This document shows, one piece after another, positions 1 to 8,599 of a stretch of 21,191 nucleotides of DNA (positions are counted from its first letter, which is position 1; every line of letters begins with the position of its first letter). This DNA comes from a virus. The position numbers were made by a program, and so were the translations under genes. The notes beneath the pieces were generated by a model. It was not told the DNA's origin, did no database searches, and saw nothing but the letters and a program-made list of their open reading frames with translations. The DNA is taken from IMG/VR virus record IMGVR_UViG_3300021368_002028, positions 1-21,191 of that record, one strand, 5' to 3'.

Positions 1-951
1 GGATGTAGATGATTTTAATATTTGTTTAACCTTATCAAGTGTTACTTGTTGTTCTTTAGTTAGGATGTTATCTTTTTGTATATTTCTTTTTGGTAAATAA
101 AATTCAATACAATTTAATAATGATTGCTGTGCATCACTCTGTATTTGTTTTAAAGATAACTCAACACAATCAATATCATTTTTTGATTTACCAAAGTTTA
201 TATTATTGATATCCCACTCTGCACCTCTAACATAGTATTTCATGGATTCAATGAACTTTGTTTTGATTCTATTTATAAAAACTTCAAAGCTTGAAATGTT
301 AAATTCTTTTTTAATAAGATTTATATATTGAACACCATCTGATTCTTTTCCTTTTGAAAATAAAAAGTTATTAAGAATTTTTTCTAAATCTAAATTCTCT
401 ATATATGTGTTTACATAATAAATAATATCATCTCTAAAGTTTCTACCGTCTGTAAGGATTGAATATCTTTGTTCTAAATCTACATTTTGTCCTTTAGCTC
501 TGTTAGGTAAAATTCTTATCTCAGTTCTTGATGGAGATATTTCATGTATCCATAAGTTATCACCATCACCACCTTCAGTACCAACTCTTCTGTTTAATAA
601 TGTTACTTGAGTTTTGAAAATACCATTGTTGTATCCTGCCTCTCTAATTAGTTTTTCAATATCAACAATAAATTCTGGTGTATCGTTTTTCTTTTTGGTA
701 TTAGGATTATCAGATAAGATAAAGTATTCATTTATGTTTGAATCATTTATACTGATATAACGAACCATCTTACCATCATCACCTTGAGGTAATTGGTTTT
801 CACTTACATCATATAAGATAAATTCAATCATATCAGAGCACCCTAACCCAAAGTTAGATTTAGACATTTCTTTTTCAAATATCTTTCTATCTTCAAGTTC
901 TACCTTGTAGCCTCTTCTATCGATTATATCTTTAAATCCTTGAATTGCCAT
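1..951 (-). CDS. Probable virion structural protein (3' end missing)
   Basis: Open reading frame of 317 codons that starts at an ATG at 951 and runs off the window start without a stop. The ATG shares one base with the stop of the upstream gene (TAATG), so translation is probably coupled. The protein begins MAIQGFKDII, has an NRRVGTEGGDGDNLWIHEIS stretch at about residues 120-140, and is rich in Asp, Asn and Ile without signal peptide or membrane segment. I do not recognise a named family. A structural role is inferred from its place at the end of the gp5-gp25-gp6 baseplate module and from the general look of the sequence (a phrase like SPSRTEIRILP recalls large marine myovirus structural proteins). 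The reading frame is certain, the function is not. Confidence 0.75.
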   Translation of the reverse strand, partial: MAIQGFKDIIDRRGYKVELEDRKIFEKEMSKSNFGLGCSDMIEFILYDVSENQLPQGDDGKMVRYISINDSNINEYFILSDNPNTKKKNDTPEFIVDIEKLIREAGYNNGIFKTQVTLLNRRVGTEGGDGDNLWIHEISPSRTEIRILPNRAKGQNVDLEQRYSILTDGRNFRDDIIYYVNTYIENLDLEKILNNFLFSKGKESDGVQYINLIKKEFNISSFEVFINRIKTKFIESMKYYVRGAEWDINNINFGKSKNDIDCVELSLKQIQSDAQQSLLNCIEFYLPKRNIQKDNILTKEQQVTLDKVKQILKSSTS

Positions 952-2225
952 TAGTTACTCTTACCTTTTTTTCTTCGTTTTCTATAAAACAATGCTTTTG
1001 CTGTTAATGTTTTATCACCTATTTTAATTGTTACTTCATCTTCAAATGTTTTCTTTCTACCTTTTGGTGACCTAACATTTCTTATTTTAGATGCAGTTAT
1101 ACCTCCAACTACACCAGGATTAGTACCACTTCTCTTTGGAATAGTTCCACTTGCTGGACTGAACCCAATCCATGGTGAACCATGTCCACCACTTTTAGCT
1201 TTAACTGTGATTGAATAACTTACTTCTTTTTCATTATCTAAGTTAAGTAATTCTAATTTATTTCCATTCTTAGTCCATCCTGCAGATTTTCTAAGTGATT
1301 GGAATCTGAAATCATAATCTTCGGTTGTTCTGTTTGTAACTTTGTAAGCAGAATCACCCGATTGTACTGCACCTTCAGCCGCCGCCATTGCATCTGCAGT
1401 ACTTGCTTGTGCTTCTTCTTCTTGTTGTTCTATTCTATCTGCAAGTTTAACTTGTTCTACAAGTGTTGCTTTCTGTGCCTGTAAACCTCTTACTTGAGCA
1501 GTTAATGAAACTCTTTCAATACCTTCTTTTGTACCTTTGATAAGTGCTTGTTGGAAATCTTCTAATAGTTTAGCATATCTTTCATTTGCAACTTGTGTTT
1601 CATTTTCAGATGCCGCTCTTTGTAATTCAGCAGAATCTAATTGTACTCTTAGTGATTCTACTTCACCTATTAAAGCAGTTATCTCTGAATTTGCTTCATC
1701 TAATTGTTTTCTTAAATCTTCTACTTCATCTACTTTAGCATCGTAAAGAGCTTGTAAATCATTATATTTTTTTAAAAGAATATACGGACCCTTTTGGGGT
1801 TTTTTCTTTTTAATTAATTCATCAACCTCAACATCAACCGCTTTCTTAAGTTCTTCTTCGTTATAAGTTGGTTTTTCTAAGTATCCTGCAGTTTCTCCTC
1901 CAAATGATTCTTGTTCTTCATTAATCTTTTCAAACTCATCAGTATCTACCCAATCTGATTTATATTTTGGAGATATTTGTTTACCCTTAATTGGTTTTAA
2001 TCCAAAGGGAATATCTCTTTTTGGTTTTTTAATAATAGAAGGAGGTATTGGTAACTTTTTTCTTTTAAGGTCAACAAACTTTTTAGCTTCTTCGTTTTTA
2101 AGATGAGATGGAATTGGTCTTTCATCTTTTTTACGCACAACAAGACCACCAGATTTATCTCGTGGTATAGCTTTTGAACCTTTACTAACAAGTTCGTTTA
2201 ATCTAAATTTATCTTGTAATGCCAT
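951..2225 (-). CDS. Coiled-coil virion-associated protein, basic Pro/Lys-rich N-terminus
   Basis: 424 residues in three visible parts. Residues 1-150 are Lys/Pro-rich and look disordered, with repeated basic Ile-Pro patches such as KRKKLPIPPSIIKKPKRDIP. Residues about 152-272 form a long heptad-like coiled coil of Leu, Glu, Gln and Ala. Residues about 300-420 are predicted beta-rich, with WIGFSPASGTIPKRSG at 352-367, and end in a very basic tail (YRKRRKKGKSN). The gene lies one base after the stop of the DNRLRE-type protein and overlaps the next gene by one base. No family recognised. The rod-plus-beta-domain architecture and the virion neighbours suggest a fibre, whisker-like or tail-associated protein; this is inference. 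Confidence 0.8.
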   Translation of the reverse strand: MALQDKFRLNELVSKGSKAIPRDKSGGLVVRKKDERPIPSHLKNEEAKKFVDLKRKKLPIPPSIIKKPKRDIPFGLKPIKGKQISPKYKSDWVDTDEFEKINEEQESFGGETAGYLEKPTYNEEELKKAVDVEVDELIKKKKPQKGPYILLKKYNDLQALYDAKVDEVEDLRKQLDEANSEITALIGEVESLRVQLDSAELQRAASENETQVANERYAKLLEDFQQALIKGTKEGIERVSLTAQVRGLQAQKATLVEQVKLADRIEQQEEEAQASTADAMAAAEGAVQSGDSAYKVTNRTTEDYDFRFQSLRKSAGWTKNGNKLELLNLDNEKEVSYSITVKAKSGGHGSPWIGFSPASGTIPKRSGTNPGVVGGITASKIRNVRSPKGRKKTFEDEVTIKIGDKTLTAKALFYRKRRKKGKSN

Positions 2226-2226
2226 T

Positions 2227-3288
2227 TTATAATTCTACTGTGAAAGTTAAATCCTTATCTTCAAAGTATTCAACCACACCATTTCTATTTATTTTTATTT
2301 CAATATAATAATCTCTATTTATTTCCCAATTTTGTAAATTTAATTTAAAAAAGTGCCCATTTGCATCACAACTGACTTTAGTATAATCATCATGGAATGG
2401 TACTATCACCTCATCTGTTATAATATCTTTTATTTGATAGTAAACAGTTGAGGGTAAATACTTTACATCATTGTAAGAATATGTATTGGTGTAAGTTTTA
2501 AGAGGATATTTCTCTCTTGCAAAAACTCTGATTGTAGGTTTACTTCCTCTCTTATATCTGGTTTTTAATCTTTTGAATGTTACATGAATATCATCAGCGG
2601 TAAGTTCAGTTAATGAACCAGTATTGTAAGTAGAATCATCCCAACCAATTCTTAACTTAGGTTGGTAAATAGTATTTGTTTCTTTTGAAAAGAATTTTAA
2701 TTGACCATAATCTTCAGTATCATTTTCTAAAGATGAATCGTGTTTTAATATAAATCCATTGTTTGGTAAATCACCATCAATCCATGATGATACAGATTCG
2801 GATACATCCATTACTATATCACTTGATTCATATGAGAATGATTGTGTAGCAAATGAGCCAGTAAACCACATTCCCCCCTTACCATTAAATGAGCCAGAAC
2901 TTTCTAAAGATGCAGAACCAACTAACCAATCAGTAGATGAATTTCTTTTATTCCAACTACAACCATCAGTTGATATATCATCAAACCTTGTTCCGATTCC
3001 CATATCCCAAGATTCGGATACAGGATATGCATAGATAGAATAGTTAACAGGTATTTCAATTGATTCACATTCTCTAATTACTAACTCGGCAGATGAAGCG
3101 GTTATATCTCCACTTGCAACTGATTGTGATACAGAATTTATATCGAATTGTATAAGAGAACGAGAAATATCTTTTAAACTACCATAATAAGTTTTTGATA
3201 TTTCTAATATCTCATCAAAACCAGTATTCTGAGTTGGTTGTTGTAAGTATATTGATGCATCTTTTGATGCTGTTACGAAGTAATACAT
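2227..3288 (-). CDS. Virion protein with DNRLRE-type beta domain
   Basis: 353 residues. The N-terminal two thirds match the DNRLRE/CBM96-like pattern: ASKDASIYL (7-15), an N-x-G-x-D-x-x-L-E-I-S segment (21-31), then SRSLIQFDI (42-50), and near residue 205 GQLKFFSKETNTIYQPKLRI followed by WDD. That last signature is one I associate with large marine phage structural proteins. The C-terminal part, from about 225, looks like an Ig-like or beta-sandwich domain. DNRLRE domains are beta-sandwich adhesion or carbohydrate-binding modules, so a receptor-contacting or decorating tail protein is plausible. The ATG shares one base with the stop of the gp6 gene (TAATG). Family resemblance is seen in sequence; the virion location is inferred from the neighbours. 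Confidence 0.8.
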   Translation of the reverse strand: MYYFVTASKDASIYLQQPTQNTGFDEILEISKTYYGSLKDISRSLIQFDINSVSQSVASGDITASSAELVIRECESIEIPVNYSIYAYPVSESWDMGIGTRFDDISTDGCSWNKRNSSTDWLVGSASLESSGSFNGKGGMWFTGSFATQSFSYESSDIVMDVSESVSSWIDGDLPNNGFILKHDSSLENDTEDYGQLKFFSKETNTIYQPKLRIGWDDSTYNTGSLTELTADDIHVTFKRLKTRYKRGSKPTIRVFAREKYPLKTYTNTYSYNDVKYLPSTVYYQIKDIITDEVIVPFHDDYTKVSCDANGHFFKLNLQNWEINRDYYIEIKINRNGVVEYFEDKDLTFTVEL

Positions 3289-5300
3289 TAGATAACCCTC
3301 CCTCTTATATCTTTGTTAGGAAACTTAACTTCAAATACAGATGGGTCTAAAGATGGATAAACCATTTTACCCTTTGTTGCATCTGATATGTTGTATGAAT
3401 GTGATGAATAGTTTCCTAAACATTTGTTAGTAATTTCACACTTAGGTACTGACTGTACTCCCTCAACTCCTGCAATCAATAATTCTATTTCGGAAATATT
3501 GATAGCCATATTGAATGTCCAATTATCTATATTAAAATATTTTGATAATTCGTTTTGTACTTTTGTTAAAACTTCTCTTTTGTTATATCCACCATATACT
3601 CTAATCTCAAAGTCAACACCAATGTTTATAATGAATCCATCTAAAAGATTCACACCATCAGTTAACAATCTATATTCACTAATATATGTTTTTAAGTTTT
3701 CTTTAACCGCTCTGTTTAATGTAGATAAATTTTTATTTGAATCATATCCTAATATATAAAGGTTAATCGCAAATGGATTATTCTTTTCAGTTGAATTTCC
3801 TTTTTTAGCACCTAAGAATTTTACAAGTTCATCTTTAATTTCTTGTTCTGATAATTTTTTGTCGTTTAGTCCTTGAACTAATCCTGCAAATTCTTCTAAT
3901 GAATCAGGATTATTTAGTATTGAACTTGGAGAGTTATTATCTAATTCCCCATCAGGTGCACAAAATGCTTTTGCAATACCACCAAACTTTGGAGGTAAAG
4001 CAAGTGCTCTAACTTGATAATCTTTTCTTGTTACTGCTCTATTCTGTGAACCAAAGTTTGCTAATGCATTTTCTCGTATCTCATCAATAGTTTCAGGACC
4101 TCTACCACCAGTTGCTGGTTCTTCGTTATCACACGCTACTGAAGCTTTTGATTGATTGTACAATGTAGTTTCTGATTCGGTGAATACTTTTCTATCTTCA
4201 TCGAATGAAATAGTTTCAATATTATTTAATTGACCAGTTCCCACATTTGCAGAAACACCACCACCTACTAAGTAAGAAATTGTAAACTCACCTGTTGGTG
4301 CTTGTCCATATGTTTTACTTTTTAAGAAGTTTGATGGGTCAAATGAAGAACCCAATCTATCAATAGATGAGTTTAATCCTAATCCTACATTTTTAAAATT
4401 AGGAATAAGTGTTTCATCATTTGCAGCAGAACCTCCACCAAATACAAGTGAAGTAGTATTATCTTCATTTATTTTTGTAGTAAATCTACGAGATGTTTTT
4501 ATTACCTTTAAAATGTTTGGTACTGAATCTTTGAATTGTGCTAAATCTTTATCATTTTGTTCAGAGTTAGGGTAATCAACATAAACCATTTCTTGTGCTA
4601 AGTAAGGAACTTTGTACCACTTGTTTCCATTTGAATCTCTTACATCGTAAATATCAATTACATTATCATCACCCAAATCTACTTTTGAAAATTGTTTAGC
4701 AGTAGTTCCAAAATCAAATGTGATACTTCTAAGTTCAGCAGAAATAGCATTTACATATTTTTTTACAAGATATGTTGTAGGAGTTCCACTATCACTTCTA
4801 TATATTGTTATCTCTCTATCATCTTCAACTGCAAAATCTAATAGTTCAGTTGTTCTAAACAAAGATTGTGCATCATTTGATTTGATAACCATTCCTTCTT
4901 TGATTCTTAAGTAGTAATCTTCATCTGGTCTAACATCTACACCAGTACCGGTTGCTGGTACAGTTTGGTAAACTGCTAATTTAGCAATTGCTGGTGATGT
5001 TACTTTTGATTTGTATCCAAGATATTCTGCCAATGCGATAACATTCTCTTTATCTTCAGCATATAACATCATTGATTCTTTTAAAGTATCATCAGTATAA
5101 TATGAAAGAACATCTCCTACATAAGATGCCATTTCAATAAACATCATACCTGGTGATGCTTCATTAAAATCAGAATATGTTTGTGGGAAATAGGTTTTAG
5201 CATACTCAATTAGGTTTTCTCTGAATTTAGAGAAATCCTTATTAAGATATTTTATATCTCTATTAGAATTTGTTTTCTTTGTTATACTATTTAAAGCCAT
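3288..5300 (-). CDS. gp6: Baseplate wedge protein, T4 gp6-like
   Basis: 670 residues, close to T4 gp6 (about 660). The N-terminus carries the gp6 signature of marine T4-like phages: a short RDIKYLNKDFSKFRENLIEYAK region (14-35), then FNEASPGMMFIEMASYVGDV (45-64) and LSYYTDD. The C-terminal half holds the baseplate-J-like part, including AVTRKDYQVRALALPPKFG and an NIGVDFEIRV strand, common to gp6/gpJ wedge proteins. gp6 forms the ring that links baseplate wedges around the hub and triggers sheath contraction. The gene lies directly after gp25, six bases apart, the order expected for wedge partners, and overlaps the next gene by one base. Very good match by eye. Confidence 0.93.
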   Translation of the reverse strand: MALNSITKKTNSNRDIKYLNKDFSKFRENLIEYAKTYFPQTYSDFNEASPGMMFIEMASYVGDVLSYYTDDTLKESMMLYAEDKENVIALAEYLGYKSKVTSPAIAKLAVYQTVPATGTGVDVRPDEDYYLRIKEGMVIKSNDAQSLFRTTELLDFAVEDDREITIYRSDSGTPTTYLVKKYVNAISAELRSITFDFGTTAKQFSKVDLGDDNVIDIYDVRDSNGNKWYKVPYLAQEMVYVDYPNSEQNDKDLAQFKDSVPNILKVIKTSRRFTTKINEDNTTSLVFGGGSAANDETLIPNFKNVGLGLNSSIDRLGSSFDPSNFLKSKTYGQAPTGEFTISYLVGGGVSANVGTGQLNNIETISFDEDRKVFTESETTLYNQSKASVACDNEEPATGGRGPETIDEIRENALANFGSQNRAVTRKDYQVRALALPPKFGGIAKAFCAPDGELDNNSPSSILNNPDSLEEFAGLVQGLNDKKLSEQEIKDELVKFLGAKKGNSTEKNNPFAINLYILGYDSNKNLSTLNRAVKENLKTYISEYRLLTDGVNLLDGFIINIGVDFEIRVYGGYNKREVLTKVQNELSKYFNIDNWTFNMAINISEIELLIAGVEGVQSVPKCEITNKCLGNYSSHSYNISDATKGKMVYPSLDPSVFEVKFPNKDIRGRVI

Positions 5301-5306
5301 CTTTTA

Positions 5307-5738
5307 TTATTCCCCTACTGTAAATGTTATTTCTTGAGTTTCTGGTTGTCCAGCTACTGAGAATTGAATAGACATTTCAGCTTTATTCATATCCTTCATA
5401 TCATCTGTCATTGTTACTTCAATTTCATCAATATCAATGTATGGTAACCAAAAGTTTACACTATCAGTAACTACACTTTCTAACTTCGATTCTAAATCAT
5501 CAGTAAGTTGTTCAAATAACAACTCATGAAGACCAGTACCAAAGTTTGGCTGAAATATTCTTTCTCCCTTTCGAGTAAGTAGTAAATTTTTTAAATTACT
5601 TTTTGCCTGCTCAAATGAAGTGAATGCTTGATTAAAGTATCCATTACCACCTCTCTGTACAGGTAAAGTAATTCCATACGCCGAGTTACTAAACTCTTCA
5701 GTATCTTTTACTAACTTCTTGTTAAGAATATAAGCCAC
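5307..5738 (-). CDS. gp25: Baseplate wedge protein, T4 gp25-like (GPW_gp25 family)
   Basis: 143 residues, similar to T4 gp25 (132). The hallmark stretch is present: NLLLTRKGERIFQPNFGTGL at about 51-70, followed by HELLFEQLTDD. The GERIFQPNFG core with LLFE is diagnostic for the gp25/gpW wedge family, which joins gp6 and gp53 and nucleates the sheath. The start codon is GTG at 5738, not ATG. It is supported by a strong AAGGAGT Shine-Dalgarno sequence at about 5743-5749, which overlaps the stop codon of the upstream gene. Translation of the wedge protein therefore probably depends on ribosomes arriving from the gene before it. Confidence 0.93.
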   Translation of the reverse strand: MAYILNKKLVKDTEEFSNSAYGITLPVQRGGNGYFNQAFTSFEQAKSNLKNLLLTRKGERIFQPNFGTGLHELLFEQLTDDLESKLESVVTDSVNFWLPYIDIDEIEVTMTDDMKDMNKAEMSIQFSVAGQPETQEITFTVGE

Positions 5739-5748
5739 TAACTACTCC

Positions 5749-6339
5749 TTATCTTTTGAACTTTTTTACAAGTTCAGAATTATCTCTATTTAATATTTTA
5801 TCAAGACCTGGTAAACCTGTTTTTACTCCCAAACCTTGTTTACTTGGCCCTCTTGATACATCACCATATCCCATCTTAGATGCCATTTGAGCTCTCATAC
5901 CTCCGATTCCTGCTCCTGCTCCTTGTGATGTAAATGTAACTGTCTTATCCATACTTTCTTGAATAGGTTCTTGTTGTGGTAAATTATCTAAAACAGATTT
6001 TCTACCTGCTGGTCCACCTTGTCTTTGTGCCTTAGTGAACGGCTTTGTTTGATTTAAAACCTCATTCAATACTGGATTCTTGGTGAATTGTTTTTGTGGT
6101 GCTCGTCTTTGTTCTTGTAAAGCCAATTCTGCTTGTTCGAATGGGTCTATTACATCCTCCTCAGTTACCTGCGGAGAGGGAACGCTGACTACACCTCCTT
6201 TCACCTCTGCTAATCGTTTCTTAACTTCTTCATCTAAAATCTTTGGGAATGTTTTAGACAAAAAATGTTCTTGTCGTTTGGCAACCTCGGCCTCAACAAG
6301 TGTCTTTATTACTTTAATTAATTGTTTGTTATTCATCAT
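5749..6339 (-). CDS. Unknown virion-module protein
   Basis: 196 residues, unrecognised. The first 50 residues form an amphipathic helix rich in Lys and Glu (KVIKTLVEAEVAKRQEHFL). The rest is Gln-, Pro- and Gly-rich and looks disordered (about 60-165), with a QGAGAGIGGMRAQM segment and a Lys/Arg C-terminus. Two ATG codons stand in tandem at 6339 and 6336; either could be used. It sits between gp25 and another unknown baseplate-region gene, so a small structural, chaperone or scaffold-like role is possible but not shown. A TATATTTATA box lies about 20 bases upstream, marking it as the likely first gene of a gp25-gp6 late transcript. Confidence 0.75.
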   Translation of the reverse strand: MMNNKQLIKVIKTLVEAEVAKRQEHFLSKTFPKILDEEVKKRLAEVKGGVVSVPSPQVTEEDVIDPFEQAELALQEQRRAPQKQFTKNPVLNEVLNQTKPFTKAQRQGGPAGRKSVLDNLPQQEPIQESMDKTVTFTSQGAGAGIGGMRAQMASKMGYGDVSRGPSKQGLGVKTGLPGLDKILNRDNSELVKKFKR

Positions 6340-6358
6340 TGAAATCTATTGTTCTTAA

Positions 6359-6368
6359 TATAAATATA
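6359..6368 (-). promoter_or_regulatory. Candidate late promoter box TATATTTATA
   Basis: In the 45-base gap before the gene starting at 6339, the minus strand reads TATATTTATA about 19 bases before the ATG. The same ten bases occur before the gene at 9477, and nine of ten before the gene at 8565. No TTTG or TTG lies about 20 bases upstream, so unlike the box at 9477 this looks like a lone -10 element, as expected for gp55-type late promoters that have no -35 contact. AT richness raises the chance-match risk. Confidence 0.45.
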
Positions 6369-6384
6369 TCTTTATCATTTTTAT

Positions 6385-6948
6385 CTATCCTGGTATTGTA
6401 AACCCAGTCCAATTTAAAATACCAGGTGCAACAAATGGTGGTGCACCAGGATATAAAGAAGTTGTTACATAAATTCCTTGTACTGTTGTTATATGAATTT
6501 GCATATGTGCAATTAATCTATCAAGAAATAAACCTATATTATCGGTTGGGTTTAATGGGCCGATTGGTGACCAAGTACCAGGTACAGTTACAGGTGCTGA
6601 TGTTGTTGAAATGTTTAACATAGAACCAGGTGCTGGAATTACTGGTGGGATACCAGTTACTAATACAGCTCCTGTCCAATATCCAACTACCCCTTTACCA
6701 ATATCATCTCCAAAAGTATGTAACCCATCCTTTTTACCTAATGCAGTTGCACAAGCAACTTTAACTAAAGTTTCCATTAGATTGTTGTTACCTTTCTGAA
6801 TGGGAATTTGATTTATAGTTTGCAATCCTCTCTTGATACACATATCATACTCTTTGGTAATCTTAGCTGCAAAATCATCGTATGATTCTATACTTTCTTG
6901 ATTACTCATGTATGATAACATACTTTGTTTGAATATTGCGAAAGACAT
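6385..6948 (-). CDS. Unknown protein of the baseplate module
   Basis: 187 residues, unrecognised. The N-terminal third is a mixed helix with many charged residues (SNQESIESYDDFAAKITKEY at 15-34). The middle has a hydrophobic, small-residue stretch (DIGKGVVGYWTGAVLVTGIP) and the C-terminus is Gly-, Pro- and Thr-rich (YPGAPPFVAPGILNWTGFTI). There is no signal peptide. The start has a GGAG Shine-Dalgarno sequence about 5 bases upstream, and only two bases separate it from the stop of the gp5-like gene, so it is likely translated together with it. Its place between spike and wedge genes suggests a structural or baseplate-assembly role. That is context, not homology. Confidence 0.75.
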   Translation of the reverse strand: MSFAIFKQSMLSYMSNQESIESYDDFAAKITKEYDMCIKRGLQTINQIPIQKGNNNLMETLVKVACATALGKKDGLHTFGDDIGKGVVGYWTGAVLVTGIPPVIPAPGSMLNISTTSAPVTVPGTWSPIGPLNPTDNIGLFLDRLIAHMQIHITTVQGIYVTTSLYPGAPPFVAPGILNWTGFTIPG

Positions 6949-6950
6949 AA

Positions 6951-8156
6951 TTACTCCGTATAATTAAGAGTTGATAGGAATTCTACTAATTTAGATTTTA
7001 TTTTATTGAAATCACCTCTGTTATTCGGCCCTACTGCAGTTGGCCCACATGGAGTAGAGAATACTTGTGCATTAATTGCATCAATTAATTGTTCCATCAA
7101 ACCCTTTAAGGTTTCTCCTCTTACTAAAGGTTCTGTTGTTTCTTCTGTATTAAGATATATCTCACCAGTACCACCTAAGAAGTACATATTGTTATCATTA
7201 GTAGTGGTTCTATACTCACCATTTAAATCTATTTCAGCTCCATCTAATCCATTATCTATTGTAAGTTTACCATCTGATATAAATGAATAATTTCCTTTTG
7301 AGTAAAATAACATTTCAGAATCCTTTGATGATAATATAATTCTACCACTATTAATTAATGTTTGGTCTGTTCCCTTAAGTTCAGGTTCTTCTGCATATAT
7401 TGGTTCTGTTTCTAATGGAGTATCTAATGTACCTGGTGCAAATTCTAATAAATGTTCTCCACTTGTTAATATGATAGTTGAACCATCATCAATAATATTT
7501 TCATAAATAGGTTTAGTGGGTTCTCCTTGTGTTTCATCAAGTGATTTTTGCCCTTGTCTGTTTCTTATAATAATTGTTGGAGCTAAAACATTATCAACAT
7601 TATTATATCCACTAAATCTAATTGATTGACCAAATCTACCTTGTATAATTTTATCTCCCTCATAGAGATTTAATGGGTTAACTTGAGTTGATTCAAAGTA
7701 TTGATTTTTAAATTCAGATTCCCCACCCCCACCACTTGATGATGGTGTACCTGTTTGTGATGAAGCTGCATAATCTCCACCAGTTTCACTATCATCATTA
7801 AATGGGTTTACTACTTTATCTACTTTGGGTGTAAAGTTACCACTATTAGGTTGATTGTTTCCTATTCTTCTGTAAACAATTGTTGCATTGTTTCTTTCTA
7901 TCAACTCAACAGTTTCACCAACAATAGGTAAATCTAAATTTGAATGGTCATGTGGTTGATAGTATCTTAATTGATTTGGTGATGATGAAGTATCATCTAC
8001 TCTTCTAATTTTAGCTGCTCCTACAAGAAATGTTTTAGCAGGTTCAGTTATAATTGGATGTTCATCATTTGTAACAACATCGATAACTATTCCAATTAAA
8101 ACTTTTTTTCTAACAGATGGAGTTACAACTTGATTTGCTTGTGTTAATCTACTCAT
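6951..8156 (-). CDS. gp5: Baseplate hub/central spike protein, T4 gp5-like, without lysozyme domain
   Basis: 401 residues. Residues about 15-100 form an OB-fold-like domain (VLIGIVIDVV at 19-28, then HSNLDLPIVGETVELIE at 71-87), as in the gp5 N-terminus. A flexible Ser/Gly linker follows (about 130-146). A second unit starts at YEGDKIIQGRFGQSIRFSG (165-183), and repeated short beta strands follow (STIILTSGEHLLEF, GRIILSSKDSEML, GEIYLN), suggesting a trimeric beta-prism or needle. The end (PLVRGETLKGLMEQLIDAIN) is a helix seen in phage spike proteins. T4 gp5 carries a lysozyme domain between OB and needle; none is visible here. The gene overlaps the upstream one by 8 bases. Spike identity is fairly secure; the gp5 symbol is by analogy. 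Confidence 0.82.
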   Translation of the reverse strand: MSRLTQANQVVTPSVRKKVLIGIVIDVVTNDEHPIITEPAKTFLVGAAKIRRVDDTSSSPNQLRYYQPHDHSNLDLPIVGETVELIERNNATIVYRRIGNNQPNSGNFTPKVDKVVNPFNDDSETGGDYAASSQTGTPSSSGGGGESEFKNQYFESTQVNPLNLYEGDKIIQGRFGQSIRFSGYNNVDNVLAPTIIIRNRQGQKSLDETQGEPTKPIYENIIDDGSTIILTSGEHLLEFAPGTLDTPLETEPIYAEEPELKGTDQTLINSGRIILSSKDSEMLFYSKGNYSFISDGKLTIDNGLDGAEIDLNGEYRTTTNDNNMYFLGGTGEIYLNTEETTEPLVRGETLKGLMEQLIDAINAQVFSTPCGPTAVGPNNRGDFNKIKSKLVEFLSTLNYTE

Positions 8157-8565
8157 TTGTTTTTACCTTCTGTTTCAGTTCTTCTATTTCGTTTGTAAGT
8201 TCATCAACTTTTATTTCTTGCTCATCAGCAACTTCAGCAATAGTTTCATCTAATTGTTTTAAAAGTTGTTCTTTTTCTTCATCTGATAAGAACCCAGCAT
8301 CTCCTTCTGCCTTATGTTGAGCACCAATAATTCTTTGAGCAATTGCTGCCATCTTAATAAGAGCATCATCATTCTTAACCGAAGTATCAACTAAATCTTT
8401 TATGATTGGACCAATTACGGCCATATCTCCAGCATGTCTAATTACTTTTTTCATTTCAGCAATTAGTTCTGAGATTCTTTGTTTCTTGTTTTGTTGATTA
8501 TCGTAGATATCTTTAAACAATCCACTTAAGTTTTTGCCAGGAAATAATTCAAAATCTGTACTCAT
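8149..8565 (-). CDS. Small all-helical protein, unknown
   Basis: 138 residues, predicted almost wholly helical. It starts MSTDFELFPGKNLSGLFKDI, has a central helical segment (GDMAVIGPIIKDLVDTSVKN at 46-65) and ends in a coiled coil (about 97-135: DEEKEQLLKQLDETIAE onward). I do not recognise a named family. The size, helical content and position at the head of the virion block would fit an assembly or packaging accessory such as a small terminase, but nothing in the sequence proves this. The start lies about 40 bases downstream of a terminator and behind a late-type promoter box, so it is likely the first gene of the spike/baseplate transcript. It overlaps the spike gene by 8 bases. Confidence 0.8.
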   Translation of the reverse strand: MSTDFELFPGKNLSGLFKDIYDNQQNKKQRISELIAEMKKVIRHAGDMAVIGPIIKDLVDTSVKNDDALIKMAAIAQRIIGAQHKAEGDAGFLSDEEKEQLLKQLDETIAEVADEQEIKVDELTNEIEELKQKVKTNE

Positions 8566-8587
8566 GATTATACCATATTATGTTGTA

Positions 8588-8597
8588 TATAAATATG
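8588..8597 (-). promoter_or_regulatory. Candidate late promoter box CATATTTATA
   Basis: The minus strand reads CATATTTATA about 22 bases before the ATG at 8565, matching nine of ten positions of the box at 6359-6368. It lies immediately after a rho-independent terminator, where a new transcript has to begin. No TTTG/TTG is seen at the -33 distance, since that space is taken by the terminator hairpin. This fits a gp55-type promoter that needs only the -10 box. A second AT-rich stretch (TATAAT, about 5 bases before the ATG) is too close to the start codon to be the -10. Confidence 0.5.
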
Positions 8598-8599
8598 GT

